NCBI GenBank assembly: GCA_040775095.1
Contig: JAXGTD010000060.1
Span: 1-22,700, forward strand
Length of the DNA: 22,700 bases
Reading direction: 5' to 3'
DNA from: JAXGTD01 sp040775095
Lineage (GTDB): Bacteria; Pseudomonadota; Gammaproteobacteria; Chromatiales; Chromatiaceae
In this document: positions 1 through 8,187 of the stretch, in pieces
Position numbering within the stretch: the stretch's first letter is position 1
Layout: every line of letters begins with the position of its first letter
The notes under the pieces: model-generated
What the model was told of the DNA's origin: nothing
Databases searched by the model: none
The model's input: the letters and a program-made list of their open reading frames with translations, nothing else
Translations under genes and position numbers: made by a program

Positions 1-252
1 GACGGGGACGAGCGCCAGGCGAAGATCCGGGCCGCCCGTGAGCGCGCGGCGGCAAAGAAGGCCGAGATGGCCGGCGCGGGTGGCGACGGGAACGAGCGCC
101 AGGAGAAGATCCGGGCGGCCCGTGAGCGCGCGGCCGCGAAACAGGCCGAGATGGCCGCCGCGGGCGGAGACGGGGACGAGCGCCAGGCGAAGATCCGGGC
201 CGCCCGTGAGCGCGCGGCGGCAAAGAGGGCCGAAAGGGCCGGCGCGCCGCCC
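1..252 (+). repeat. 84-bp in-frame tandem repeat in the rnfC tail
   Basis: Three successive near-identical units begin at 1, 85 and 169 with GACGGG(G/A)ACGAGCGCCAG, an exact 84-bp (28-codon) period. The third unit diverges near its end. The array probably continues upstream of the window. Near-identity at the DNA level, not only the protein level, points to recent expansion by slippage or recombination. Confidence 0.93.
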
Positions 253-300
253 GCCGAGGCACCGGTGACGCCGGAAAAGGCCAGCGAGGAGCGCGCGTAA
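1..300 (+). CDS. rnfC: RnfC C-terminal end (partial, 5' end outside window)
   Basis: Frame 1 is open from the first base to a TAA at 298-300. The visible 99 residues are only the tail: alanine/arginine/lysine/glutamate-rich helical sequence made of repeated 28-residue units that start ERQ(A/E)KIRAARERAAAK. RnfC is the peripheral, membrane-associated subunit of the Rnf complex that carries the NADH/FMN and 4Fe-4S sites, and many gammaproteobacterial RnfC proteins end in a variable Ala/Lys-rich repeat tail of this kind. The catalytic part is not in the window, so the call rests on the tail composition plus its place directly before rnfD-rnfG-rnfE. The tail is predicted to be soluble, strongly charged and possibly coiled-coil. 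Assignment is confident from context; the function of the tail is unknown. Confidence 0.88.
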   Translation, partial: DGDERQAKIRAARERAAAKKAEMAGAGGDGNERQEKIRAARERAAAKQAEMAAAGGDGDERQAKIRAARERAAAKRAERAGAPPAEAPVTPEKASEERA

Positions 301-429
301 TGGCACCCTGGCGGCAGCACGGTCCGGGGCTCCGATACCGCCGCGGACAGCGCCGCGCCTGAACCCGGACTGACCCCGAGGTCGCGTCCCACACCCACGA
401 CCCGACACCCAAGACACCGAACCGAACCC
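301..429. other. rnfC-rnfD intergenic gap
   Basis: These 129 bp separate the rnfC stop from rnfD, although rnfD, rnfG and rnfE are packed tightly. An ATG at 300-302 overlaps the rnfC stop but opens only a 20-codon frame, which I do not call a gene. No clear promoter, terminator or Shine-Dalgarno sequence was recognised. Confidence 0.5.
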
Positions 430-1485
430 ATGCCAGCTGCCTTCATCTCATCGCCGCACAGCGCCCGCATCAATCGGGTCGACTGGGTCATGCTCCAGGT
501 CTGCCTGGCACTGATCCCCGGAACAGTCGCCCTGGTCTGGTTCTTTGGCTGGGGCGTCCTGATCAACATGGCGCTGGCGAGCGTTTTCGCCGTCGCCGCG
601 GAATCCCTGGTGATGAAACTGCGGGGTCGCCCGGCGCTGCCGGCGATTCGCGACTACAGCGCCCTGGTCACGGCGCTCCTGTTTGCGCTGACGATACCCC
701 CGACGCTGCCCTGGTGGCTGACGCTGCTGGGGATGTTGTTTGCAATCGTCATCGTCAAGCAGCTCTATGGCGGGCTCGGCTACAACCCGTTCAACCCGGC
801 CATGGCGGGCTACGTCTTCGTGCTGATCTCCTACCCGGTCGCGGCGACGAGTTGGTTGCCACCGAATATCCCCGACGTGCTCGCCGCCCACGACCTGACC
901 GCGCTCTCGTTCCTCGATTCGGCGCGCCTGATCTTCACCGGGGCGTTGCCGCATGGCCTGGACTGGGACGCGGTCTCCGCGGCGACGCCACTGGACGAGA
1001 TGCGTACGCAGCTCGACCAGAACCTGCTGATCGAGCAGATCCGGCAGAGTCCGATGTGGGGCGACTTCGGCGGGCGTGGATGGGAATGGGTGGCCAATTG
1101 GTTCCTGCTCGGCGGGCTGTTCCTGGTCTGGCGCCGCGTGATCACCTGGCACATCCCGTTCGCATTCCTCGCCGGGCTGCTCTTGACCGCTGGCGCATTC
1201 TGGCTCCTGGACCCGCAGACCCACCCGTTTCCGGCCTTCCACCTGTTCTCCGGCGGGGCGATTCTGGGTGCCTTCTTCATCGCGACCGACCCGGTTACCG
1301 CCTGCACCACGAAACGGGGCCAACTGGTCTTTGGCGCGGCGATCGGCGTGCTGGTGTTCACCATTCGAACCTGGGGCGGATATCCCGATGCGGTGGCCTT
1401 CGCCGTGTTGCTGATGAATATCGCAGCGCCGATGATCGACCACTACACCCAGCCGCGCGTTTTTGGTCACCGAAGCAGGACCTGA
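430..1485 (+). CDS. rnfD: RnfD, flavinylated membrane subunit of the Rnf electron transport complex
   Basis: A 351-residue polytopic inner-membrane protein of the NqrB/RnfD family, normal length for RnfD. Rnf complexes couple NADH:ferredoxin electron transfer to Na+ or H+ translocation; RnfD is one of the two subunits with covalently bound FMN. The sequence shows YGGLGYNPFNPAMAGY (about residues 112-127), a family signature. It also shows SAATPLD, with Thr186 (codon 985-987) in the position expected for the phosphoester-linked FMN, and GGAILGAFFIATDPVTACTT near the C-terminus. Multiple hydrophobic segments span residues 18-60, 80-135 and 220-340. No strong Shine-Dalgarno precedes the ATG, but the N-terminal hydrophilic stretch before the first membrane segment fits the family. 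The downstream rnfG starts 1 bp after the stop, indicating an operon. Confidence 0.96.
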   Translation: MPAAFISSPHSARINRVDWVMLQVCLALIPGTVALVWFFGWGVLINMALASVFAVAAESLVMKLRGRPALPAIRDYSALVTALLFALTIPPTLPWWLTLLGMLFAIVIVKQLYGGLGYNPFNPAMAGYVFVLISYPVAATSWLPPNIPDVLAAHDLTALSFLDSARLIFTGALPHGLDWDAVSAATPLDEMRTQLDQNLLIEQIRQSPMWGDFGGRGWEWVANWFLLGGLFLVWRRVITWHIPFAFLAGLLLTAGAFWLLDPQTHPFPAFHLFSGGAILGAFFIATDPVTACTTKRGQLVFGAAIGVLVFTIRTWGGYPDAVAFAVLLMNIAAPMIDHYTQPRVFGHRSRT

Positions 1486-1486
1486 C

Positions 1487-2194
1487 ATGCAAAAAGCCCC
1501 CATCCTCATCGCTGCCGTCATCCTCAGCAGCTTCTCGGTCGCGGGTGTCGGCCTGGTGGCGGTGACACACAATCTCACCGATGCGCGCATTGCCGAGAAT
1601 CAACGCGAGGCCATGCTCAACAAGCTCAAGGCCATCGTGCCGGCAGGACGGGTCAAGAACGATCCGCTCGAGGACAAGATCCAGGTCAGCGAAGAGGGCC
1701 TGCTCGGCGCGCCCGTGACCGAGGTGTTTCGCGTCCGCGACGAAAACGGGCCCGTGGCCGTGATCCTGCAGCCGGTGGTGCCGGACGGCTACGCCGGTCC
1801 GATCCGGCTGCTGGTGTCGGTGCTCCGGGACGGCACCCTCGGTGGCGTGCGCGTGCTCGAGCATCACGAGACGCCCGGCCTGGGGGACAAGATCGATGAG
1901 CGCAAGGATGACTGGATCGTCGAGCAGTTCAACGCAAAATCCATCGGTAATCCGCCGCTCGAGAAGTGGCAGGTGAAGCGCGATGGTGGCGACTTCGATC
2001 AGTTCACCGGCGCAACCATCACGCCGCGCTCCGTGGTCAAGGCGGTGCGCAATACGTTGTTGTTTGTCGAACAGCAGGGTGATGCCCTCTATGCGGCACC
2101 ACCGGCCAGCGGCACGGACCAGGCCCCGGCCAGCGGTGCGTCCGGCACCGACCAGGCCGCCGCGGGCGCCGGCCACGACAGGAGGGTCATCTGA
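1487..2194 (+). CDS. rnfG: RnfG, FMN-binding subunit of the Rnf complex
   Basis: 235 residues from the ATG at 1487. A TTG 24 bp upstream is in frame but lies inside rnfD, so the ATG is preferred. A single N-terminal membrane anchor (about residues 5-27) is followed by a periplasmic FMN-binding domain. The motif TGATITPRSVV (Thr177 at 2015-2017) is the (S/T)GAT flavinylation site of NqrC/RnfG proteins, and HHETPGLGDKI is a further family signature. The last about 33 residues form a low-complexity Ala/Gly/Ser tail in which SGTDQA occurs twice; this extends the protein beyond the usual RnfG end. The stop codon overlaps the rnfE start (TGATG), implying translational coupling. Confidence 0.96.
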   Translation: MQKAPILIAAVILSSFSVAGVGLVAVTHNLTDARIAENQREAMLNKLKAIVPAGRVKNDPLEDKIQVSEEGLLGAPVTEVFRVRDENGPVAVILQPVVPDGYAGPIRLLVSVLRDGTLGGVRVLEHHETPGLGDKIDERKDDWIVEQFNAKSIGNPPLEKWQVKRDGGDFDQFTGATITPRSVVKAVRNTLLFVEQQGDALYAAPPASGTDQAPASGASGTDQAAAGAGHDRRVI

Positions 2195-2901
2195 TGGCCG
2201 AGAAGGGCTATGGGACGATCGTCACGGATGGGCTCTGGAGCAACAATCAGGCCCTGGTGGCGTTGCTTGGGCTCTGCCCGATGCTGGCGACCACGACCAC
2301 CGCGACCAACGGTCTGGGCATGGGGCTGGCCACGACCTCGGTGCTGGTGATGTCCAACGCCACCATCTCGCTGATCCGCAACCTGGTTCGGCCCGAGGTG
2401 CGGCTGCCGGTGTTCGTGTTGGTCATCGCATCGTTCGTCACCGCGGTCGAGCTCTCGATGCAGGCCTGGTTCTACGAGCTCTATCTGGTGCTCGGCCTGT
2501 TCATCCCGTTGATCGTGACCAATTGCGCCATCATCGGTCGTGCCGAGGCGTTTGCATCGAAGACGCGCGTGGATCGGGCCATCGTCGATGGCCTGGCCAT
2601 GGGCATCGGATTCACGCTCGTGCTGACGGTGCTCGGCGGTCTGCGCGAATTCCTCGGACAAGGGACGCTCTTCTACCAGTCGCACCTGCTGTTCGGCGAG
2701 GCGGCGCGCGGCTTTGGCTTGAATCTGGGTGAGGACTACAAGGGCGCGCTGCTGGCGATGCTGCCCCCCGGCGCCTTCATCGGACTGGGCATGCTGCTGG
2801 CGCTGAAGAACATTATCGACAAACGGGTCGCGATGGGCCGCGCCGCGCGCGTGAAGGCGCAATCCGTTGCCGCGACTGGGACACAGCCAGCGGCAGGTTG
2901 A
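2194..2901 (+). CDS. rnfE: RnfE, integral membrane subunit of the Rnf complex
   Basis: 235 residues of the NqrD/RnfE family, almost entirely membrane segments. The conserved LLGLCP and IPLIVTNC motifs put Cys28 and Cys111 where the NqrD/RnfE half-site for the intramembrane iron-sulfur centre shared with RnfA/NqrE is expected. WSNNQALVALLGLCPMLA and GLFIPLIVTNCAIIGRAEAF are the diagnostic blocks. The last about 25 residues are a polar, alanine-rich cytoplasmic tail. The start overlaps the rnfG stop by one base. The E. coli neighbour nth does not follow; the next gene is on the opposite strand, so this looks like the end of the rnf operon. Confidence 0.96.
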   Translation: MAEKGYGTIVTDGLWSNNQALVALLGLCPMLATTTTATNGLGMGLATTSVLVMSNATISLIRNLVRPEVRLPVFVLVIASFVTAVELSMQAWFYELYLVLGLFIPLIVTNCAIIGRAEAFASKTRVDRAIVDGLAMGIGFTLVLTVLGGLREFLGQGTLFYQSHLLFGEAARGFGLNLGEDYKGALLAMLPPGAFIGLGMLLALKNIIDKRVAMGRAARVKAQSVAATGTQPAAG

Positions 2902-2906
2902 TCCGC

Positions 2907-2937
2907 CCGCGCGAGGACCTCGCCGCGTCCCGCGCGG
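2907..2937. terminator. Possible bidirectional hairpin between convergent rnfE and pilU-like gene
   Basis: The 49-bp gap between two gene ends contains CCGCGCG (2907-2913) and its reverse complement CGCGCGG (2931-2937), with a smaller nested CGAGG/CCTCG pairing inside. There is no T-run on either side, so intrinsic termination is uncertain. Confidence 0.3.
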
Positions 2938-2950
2938 TTGAGCAGCGCGG

Positions 2951-4006
2951 TCAGCTGAAGTTGATGCGGGCCTCGAGGTTTGCCGCCGAGTCGGAGTTGG
3001 CCAGGCATTCCTCCAGCGTGATCCGCCTGGAGCGATACAGCGCGAGCAGTGCGTTGTCGAAGGTCGTCATGCCGCCCTCGTCGCTGCCGGCCATCGCCTC
3101 GCTGATCTCGTCGATGTGTCCCTCACGGATCAGATCGGCGATGTGCGGCGTGTTCACCAGGATCTCGATCGCCGCGGTGCGCTTGCCGTCGACCCCGCGC
3201 ACCAGGCGCTGGGAGATGATCGCGCGCAGATTGATCGACAGGTCCATAAACAGGTTCTTGTGCATCTGGTGCGGGAACAGGTTCACGATCCGTTCCAGGG
3301 CCTGGTGCGCATTGTTGGCGTGCAGCGTCGAGATGGCCAGATGACCGGTCCCCGAGAGCTCGACGGCGACTTCCATCGTCTCGCGGGTACGGATCTCACC
3401 GATCAGGATCACGTCGGGCGCTTCACGGAAGGAGCTCTTGAGCGCCGCCGCGTAGGAGGGCGTGTCGCTGCCCACCTCTCGCTGGTTGATGATGCAGCCC
3501 TTGTGGGGATGCACGAACTCCACCGGGTCCTCGATGGTCAGGATGTGTCCGGTGGAGGTGTCGTTGCGGTGGTCGATCATCGCGGCCAGCGTCGTGGACT
3601 TGCCTGACCCCGTTGCCCCGACCATCAGCACGATGCCGCGCTTGTGCGAGACCAGGTCTTTGAGCACCTCCGGCAGGCCAAGCTCCTCGATCGTCGGGAT
3701 GGTGCTGCTCAGGTAGCGAATCACCATCGCGACGCAGCCGCGTTGGTGGAAGGCGTTGATACGAAAGCGGCCACGGTGACCGAGGCCGATGCCCAGATCG
3801 ATCTCGCGTCGCTGCTCGAGCTCCGCGACCTGCTCTGGTGTCAGCAACGACTGCACCGCGGCCGCGCACATGCCGGCGTCGTAGATGGTCTCGCCGATGG
3901 GGCGGATCCTGCCGTCGATCTTGATCCGCACCGGTGAGCCCTCGGTGACGAACAGGTCGGACGCCTTCTGGCGAATCATCATGTCGAGGAAGGGGGTGAA
4001 GTCCAT
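2951..4006 (-). CDS. PilT/PilU-family type IV pilus retraction ATPase (PilU-like)
   Basis: 351 residues, a hexameric secretion-superfamily ATPase working at the inner-membrane base of type IV pili. A PAS-like N-terminal domain (1-110) is followed by Walker A GATGSGKST (130-138), the Asp-box region around TIEDPVEFVH (158-167), Walker B DVILIGEIR (198-206) and the His-box GTGHLAISTLHA. The C-terminal block GGMTTFDNALLALYRSRRIT resembles PilU more than PilT. The ATG at 4004-4006 gives the usual MDFTPFLDMM-type start; no clear Shine-Dalgarno is visible. It lies 60 bp downstream of a second PilU-like gene in the same direction and is probably cotranscribed with it. PilU is normally an accessory retraction motor that depends on PilT; no PilT is in the window. 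Confidence 0.93.
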   Translation of the reverse strand: MDFTPFLDMMIRQKASDLFVTEGSPVRIKIDGRIRPIGETIYDAGMCAAAVQSLLTPEQVAELEQRREIDLGIGLGHRGRFRINAFHQRGCVAMVIRYLSSTIPTIEELGLPEVLKDLVSHKRGIVLMVGATGSGKSTTLAAMIDHRNDTSTGHILTIEDPVEFVHPHKGCIINQREVGSDTPSYAAALKSSFREAPDVILIGEIRTRETMEVAVELSGTGHLAISTLHANNAHQALERIVNLFPHQMHKNLFMDLSINLRAIISQRLVRGVDGKRTAAIEILVNTPHIADLIREGHIDEISEAMAGSDEGGMTTFDNALLALYRSRRITLEECLANSDSAANLEARINFS

Positions 4007-4066
4007 CGCGGGTGCTGGGAGTCGGTCAGGTGATGGAATGGACGCGGCCGGGCCGGGCGGCGGACA

Positions 4067-5332
4067 TCACTCGCGCCGGTCGTTGCCGTGCAGCTCCACG
4101 GTGTCGTCGCTGAGATCGAACAGCTGCCCGGTCGCGCTGCGCTCGAGGCCACTCTGGCCGAAGTCGATCTCCTGCCCCTGCGGTTGGGGTGCATCGCGCT
4201 CGAGGATGGACAGCCCGTCGACGTCGCCAAGCGCCTCGCGCTCGTTCGCGTCCTTGCCCTCGAGCTTGATCTTCAAGCGAAGCTCGTTCATCGAGTCGGC
4301 ACTGCGCAGGGCGTCTTCATAGGTGATCTTGCCGGACTCGTACAGATCGAACAGTGCCATATCGAAGGTCTGCATGCCGGACTCCTTGGACTTCTGCATG
4401 ATCTCCTTGATCTGGTGGACCTTGCCTTTGAAGATCAGGTCCTGGATCAATGGCGAGTTGATCATGATCTCGACGGCGGCGATGCGCCCGCCGCCGATGC
4501 GCGGCAGCAGCCGTTGCGAGATCACGGCCCGGAGGTTCAACGACAGGTCCATCAGCAACTGCGCGCGGCGTTCCTCGGAGAACAGATTGATGATGCGATC
4601 CAGGGCCTGATTGGCGCTGTTGGCGTGCAGCGTCGATAGACAGAGGTGGCCGGTCTCCGAGAAGTTGATCGCGTGCTCCATGGTCTCGCGTTGCCGGATC
4701 TCACCGATCAGGATCACGTTGGGGGCCTGGCGCAGCGTGTTCACCAGGGCCGCGTCCCACGAGGCCGTATCGACGCCTACCTCGCGCTGGGTGATCAGGC
4801 AGTTGCGATGCTGGTGGACGAACTCAACCGGGTCCTCGATGGTGATGATGTGGCCGCGGGTACTGGCATTGCGGTGGCCGATCATCGCGGCCAGCGTCGT
4901 GGATTTGCCCGAGCCGGTGCCGCCGACGACGAGGATCAACCCGCGCTTGGTCAGCACGAGCTCCTTCAGCACCGGGGGGAGATTCAGGTCGGCGAGCTCG
5001 GGGATCTCGGTCGGGATGATGCGCAGCACGACGCCGGAGCGACCCTGTTGCACGAAGGCGTTGACGCGGAATCGGCCAATGCCCGCGGGCGCGATCGCGA
5101 AATTGCATTCCTTGGTGGCGTCGAACTCCCTGACCTGATGGTCGTTCATGATCGAACGCACCAGCATGCTGGTCTGTTCTGGTTTCAACGGATGATCGGT
5201 CAGTGGGGAGAGCTGGCCATCGACCTTGCACGCCGGCGGAAACCCCGCCGAGATGAACAGGTCCGAACCCTTGCGCGCGAGCATCATGCGCAGGCAATCG
5301 AGCATGAATTTGGCGGCTTGCTGGCGGTCCAT
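4067..5332 (-). CDS. pilU: PilU, type IV pilus retraction ATPase
   Basis: 421 residues from the ATG at 5330-5332, chosen over an upstream in-frame GTG/ATG because CGAGAGGG lies just before it and MDRQQAAKFMLDCLRMM matches the family start. Walker A GGTGSGKST is at 137-145, TIEDPVEFVHQHRNC follows, and the Walker B block reads NVILIGEIR (205-213), with Asn where the paralogue downstream has Asp. ESGMQTFDMALFDLYESG and ITYEDALRSADSMNELRL are strongly PilU-like. A polar acidic tail of about 55 residues (365-421) extends past the ATPase core and ends LHGNDRRE. It forms a tandem pair with the gene at 2951-4006. Pilus retraction and twitching motility is the likely role. Confidence 0.93.
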   Translation of the reverse strand: MDRQQAAKFMLDCLRMMLARKGSDLFISAGFPPACKVDGQLSPLTDHPLKPEQTSMLVRSIMNDHQVREFDATKECNFAIAPAGIGRFRVNAFVQQGRSGVVLRIIPTEIPELADLNLPPVLKELVLTKRGLILVVGGTGSGKSTTLAAMIGHRNASTRGHIITIEDPVEFVHQHRNCLITQREVGVDTASWDAALVNTLRQAPNVILIGEIRQRETMEHAINFSETGHLCLSTLHANSANQALDRIINLFSEERRAQLLMDLSLNLRAVISQRLLPRIGGGRIAAVEIMINSPLIQDLIFKGKVHQIKEIMQKSKESGMQTFDMALFDLYESGKITYEDALRSADSMNELRLKIKLEGKDANEREALGDVDGLSILERDAPQPQGQEIDFGQSGLERSATGQLFDLSDDTVELHGNDRRE

Positions 5333-5349
5333 AGTGCACCCTCTCGTTG

Positions 5350-5380
5350 TCTGTAGGCCAAATCCGGGCGCGTCTACAGA
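5350..5380. promoter_or_regulatory. Inverted repeat in the pilU upstream region
   Basis: TCTGTAG (5350-5356) and CTACAGA (5374-5380) form a perfect 7-bp inverted repeat with a 17-bp spacer, ending 17 bp before the pilU start codon. Position and symmetry are compatible with an operator, but no known factor is recognised and chance cannot be excluded. Confidence 0.3.
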
Positions 5381-5666
5381 GCGCGCAGACCGTGCGGGCA
5401 TTGGGGTTAACAATAGCGCCGACCGGGGGCCCCGTCAGCCTCAATCCGTCCCGCGGGCCCTGCCGTCGGTCGGAACTGTGACGGACTGCCGTTGCGAGGT
5501 CGGGAAGATCGTCTCGAACCACGGCAGGCAAGGCGCTCGCGCGGCGGGGCAGGCTCGCCGACATCGCATGCCGGTCCGTTCGATCCCGGGTGAGAATCGG
5601 CAAGCGGGCGCATCGGGGCGGGTGCATCGGACCTCGGGGCGCGCCTTGCCGCGCCCGGCGGATGGA

Positions 5667-5686
5667 CGCGGGCGCTGGCGCCCGCG
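5667..5686 (-). terminator. GC-rich hairpin downstream of the amino acid permease
   Basis: CGCGGGCGC (5667-5675) pairs perfectly with GCGCCCGCG (5678-5686) across TG. It lies about 75 bp beyond the permease stop on the minus strand. No U-tract follows, so it may be a transcript-end stabiliser rather than a true intrinsic terminator. Confidence 0.3.
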
Positions 5687-5760
5687 CGGGTACCGCCCCT
5701 GTGGCCCTTCGTCCCCGACCACATCCCTGCGCGACGACGGTCTCCTGGACTCGGGCGCGT

Positions 5761-7152
5761 TCAGGGAACGGCCGGTGCCAGCGCGCTGTGTCTGCGTGAA
5801 TACCAAAAATAGACGATCAGGCCGAGGGCGAGCCAGACACCGAAGCGCACCCAGGTGAGGGCCGGCAATTGCGCCATCAGGTACAGGCAGGATAGGGCGC
5901 CGAGCAGCGGGACCAGCGGTGAGAACGGGGTGCGGAATGGCCGCGGCATGTCCGGTGCGGTGTGGCGCAGGACCAGCACGCCGACGCAGACCAGGAAGAA
6001 TGCGGCCAACGTGCCGATGTTGACCAGTTCCGCGACGTCGCCGATTGGCGTCAGCCCGGCCACGCTCGCCATCACCAGCCCGCTGATCAGGATCAGCCGG
6101 ACCGGCGTCGCGCTGCGTGGGTGCAGGCGCGCAAGGCGTTCCGGAAGCAGGCCGTCGCGGGACATCGCCAACACCACGCGGGTCAGCCCGTAGTAGAGCA
6201 CCAGCATGACCGTGGTCAGCCCCGCGATGGCGCCTGCGGCGATCACCCCCGCCGCCCAGGGATAGCCGAGGCGCAGCATCACATCTGCCACGGGCGATGC
6301 CTCCTCGAGGCTGGGATAGGGTGCCACCGCGGTGAGCAGGCCCGACACCAGGATATAGATCAGGGTGCAGACCGCGAGCGAGGCGATGATGCCGATGGGC
6401 AGATCGCGCTGGGGATGACGGGCCTCCTCGGCGGCGGTGGAGACCGCGTCGAAGCCGATATAGGCGAAGAAGATCAACGCGGCGCCATGCATGACCCCGG
6501 ACCAGCCGAACGGCAGAAAGGGGCTCCAGTTGGCCGGATCGACGTGGGTGGAGGCGACCGCGACGAACACCGCGATGGCGACCAGCTTGATCAGGACCAT
6601 GAGTGAATTCACGCGCACGCTCTCGCGCACGCCGATGCTCAGGAGAGCGGCGATGGCCAGCACGATAGTCGCGGCGGGGAGATTGATCAGCCCGCCGTCC
6701 AGTGGTCCGGCCGTCAGCATCGGGGGCAGGGCCAATCCGGCGGCCGCGAGGGCGTTGTCCATGTAGCCCGACCAGCCGATGGCCACCGCGGAGGTGGCCA
6801 CGCTGTACTCCAGGATCAGGTCCCAGCCGATGATCCAGGCGACGATCTCTCCCAGGCCCGCGTAGCTGTAGCCGTAGGCGCTGCCGCAGCCGCCGATGGC
6901 GGCGGCCAACTCCGCGTAGGCGAGGGCGCTGAAGGCGCACGCGCTGCCCGCCACCAGGTAGGACAGGACGATCCCCGGCCCGGCCTGGGTGGCGGCGGCG
7001 ACACCCGTGAGCACGAAGATCCCGGCGCCGATGATGGCGCCGATCCCGAGCAGGGTCAGGTCCAGGGGGCCGAGGACCCGCCTCAGACCGAACCCATCGG
7101 GCGCGCCGGTCGCGGTGATCGCCTTGATTCGAAACAGCTCCGACAGGCTCAT
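5761..7152 (-). CDS. APC-superfamily amino acid permease (cationic amino acid transporter-like)
   Basis: 463 residues with about 12 predicted membrane helices, the APC fold of LeuT-type secondary carriers. The first helix carries GIGAIIGAGIFVLTG (36-50), the unwound substrate-binding helix signature. FFAYIGFDAVSTAAEEARHP in the middle (helix 6 and following loop) is characteristic of the CAT/YfnA group, as is LAMSRDGLLPERLARLHPR in the second half. The start ATG at 7150-7152 is preceded by GGAG at a good spacing. The substrate cannot be read from sequence; cationic or broad-range amino acids are typical of the group. It lies 81 bp after secF in the same direction, with no obvious functional link to it. 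Confidence 0.92.
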   Translation of the reverse strand: MSLSELFRIKAITATGAPDGFGLRRVLGPLDLTLLGIGAIIGAGIFVLTGVAAATQAGPGIVLSYLVAGSACAFSALAYAELAAAIGGCGSAYGYSYAGLGEIVAWIIGWDLILEYSVATSAVAIGWSGYMDNALAAAGLALPPMLTAGPLDGGLINLPAATIVLAIAALLSIGVRESVRVNSLMVLIKLVAIAVFVAVASTHVDPANWSPFLPFGWSGVMHGAALIFFAYIGFDAVSTAAEEARHPQRDLPIGIIASLAVCTLIYILVSGLLTAVAPYPSLEEASPVADVMLRLGYPWAAGVIAAGAIAGLTTVMLVLYYGLTRVVLAMSRDGLLPERLARLHPRSATPVRLILISGLVMASVAGLTPIGDVAELVNIGTLAAFFLVCVGVLVLRHTAPDMPRPFRTPFSPLVPLLGALSCLYLMAQLPALTWVRFGVWLALGLIVYFWYSRRHSALAPAVP

Positions 7153-7233
7153 AGGATCTCCGTTCGTGATGTGTCGTCGCGACAGGGGCCTGGTCGCGGG
7201 GTGGGCAGACGCCGATGGTCTGCGGACGCTGCA

Positions 7234-8187
7234 TCAAGGCCTGCGTTCGAGCTCGTCCGCCTCTTTCTTCGGCACCACCAGGTCCCGCCTGCTGATCCCC
7301 AGCATGACCGCCGATGCCGTGGCGACGTAGATGGACGAGTAGGTGCCCGCTATGATGCCGACGGTCAGCGCCAACGCAAAGCCATGGATCATGGGGCCCC
7401 CGAAAAGGTACAACGCGACGACGACCACCAGGGTTGTGCCGGAGGTGATGATCGTGCGCGACATCGTCTCGTTGATCGAGGTGTTGACGATCTCCAGCAC
7501 GCCGCCGGCGCGAACCTTGCGGAAGGTCTCGCGAATACGATCGAAGATCACGATGGTGTCGTTCAGCGAATAGCCGATGACGGCGAGCACCGCCGCAAGC
7601 ACGGTCAGGTCGAACTCGATCTGAAACAGCGAGAACACGGCGACCGTGACGATGGTGTCGTGCACCGTCGCGATGATGGCACCGACCGATAGGCGCCATT
7701 CAAAGCGCATCCAGACATAGATCAGGATGCCGAGCAGGGCGTACAGGACCGCCAGCCCGCCATCCTCGGCCAGCTCCTGGCCGACCTGAGGACCGACGAA
7801 TTCGACGCGGCGCAGCTCCACCTTGCCGTCCGCCGAATGGCTCAGCGCCTTGTAGAGCCGGTCGCTCAAGGTGGCCCCGCCATCGTCGTCCGTCATCGGC
7901 GGCAGTCGGACGATCACGTCACTGGAGGAGCCGAAATTCTGCACCGTGTCGGCCTTGAGGCCGCCGCTCGCCAGCGCCGAACGGACCTCCGCGAGATCGA
8001 CCGGGTGCTCGTAGCCGACCTCAACGATGGTGCCGCCGGTGAAATCGAGGCCAAAATTCAGGCCTTGCACCCAGAACGACCCAATGCCGATCAGGTTGAC
8101 GATCGTGGACAGGACGATGGCGTTCCAGCGCCAACGCATGAAATCGACGTGTTCAAAACGGAACAGTTGCATAAGGGAAGCCGACAT
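7234..8187 (-). CDS. secF: SecF, protein translocase subunit
   Basis: 317 residues, normal SecF length, with six predicted membrane segments and a periplasmic domain between the first two. GLDFTGG (46-52) is the SecD/SecF motif after the first helix. VGPQVGQEL precedes the second helix, and SLNDTIVIFDRIRE (207-220) is the fourth-helix region implicated in proton-driven export. SecDF uses the proton gradient to help complete protein translocation through SecYEG. An alternative ATG five codons in (MQLFRFEHVDF) is possible; neither start has a clear Shine-Dalgarno. SecD would normally sit immediately upstream, but the 342 bp upstream hold only non-coding sequence and a REP-like array. Confidence 0.95.
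   Translation of the reverse strand: MSASLMQLFRFEHVDFMRWRWNAIVLSTIVNLIGIGSFWVQGLNFGLDFTGGTIVEVGYEHPVDLAEVRSALASGGLKADTVQNFGSSSDVIVRLPPMTDDDGGATLSDRLYKALSHSADGKVELRRVEFVGPQVGQELAEDGGLAVLYALLGILIYVWMRFEWRLSVGAIIATVHDTIVTVAVFSLFQIEFDLTVLAAVLAVIGYSLNDTIVIFDRIRETFRKVRAGGVLEIVNTSINETMSRTIITSGTTLVVVVALYLFGGPMIHGFALALTVGIIAGTYSSIYVATASAVMLGISRRDLVVPKKEADELERRP

Larger units (their letters stand above)
5333..5760. other. Intergenic region upstream of pilU, downstream of the permease
   Basis: 428 bp without a convincing gene; open frames here have arginine/proline/alanine-rich shadow composition. It should hold the pilU promoter at the low-coordinate end, including the inverted repeat at 5350-5380, and the permease 3' end at the other. 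A strong perfect GC hairpin lies at 5667-5686. No clear -35/-10 or sigma-54 element was recognised. Confidence 0.6.

Noticed and set aside
5441..7699. 752-codon open frame on the minus strand spanning permease and secF
   Set aside because: Arg/His-rich shadow frame overlapping two well-supported genes in other frames.
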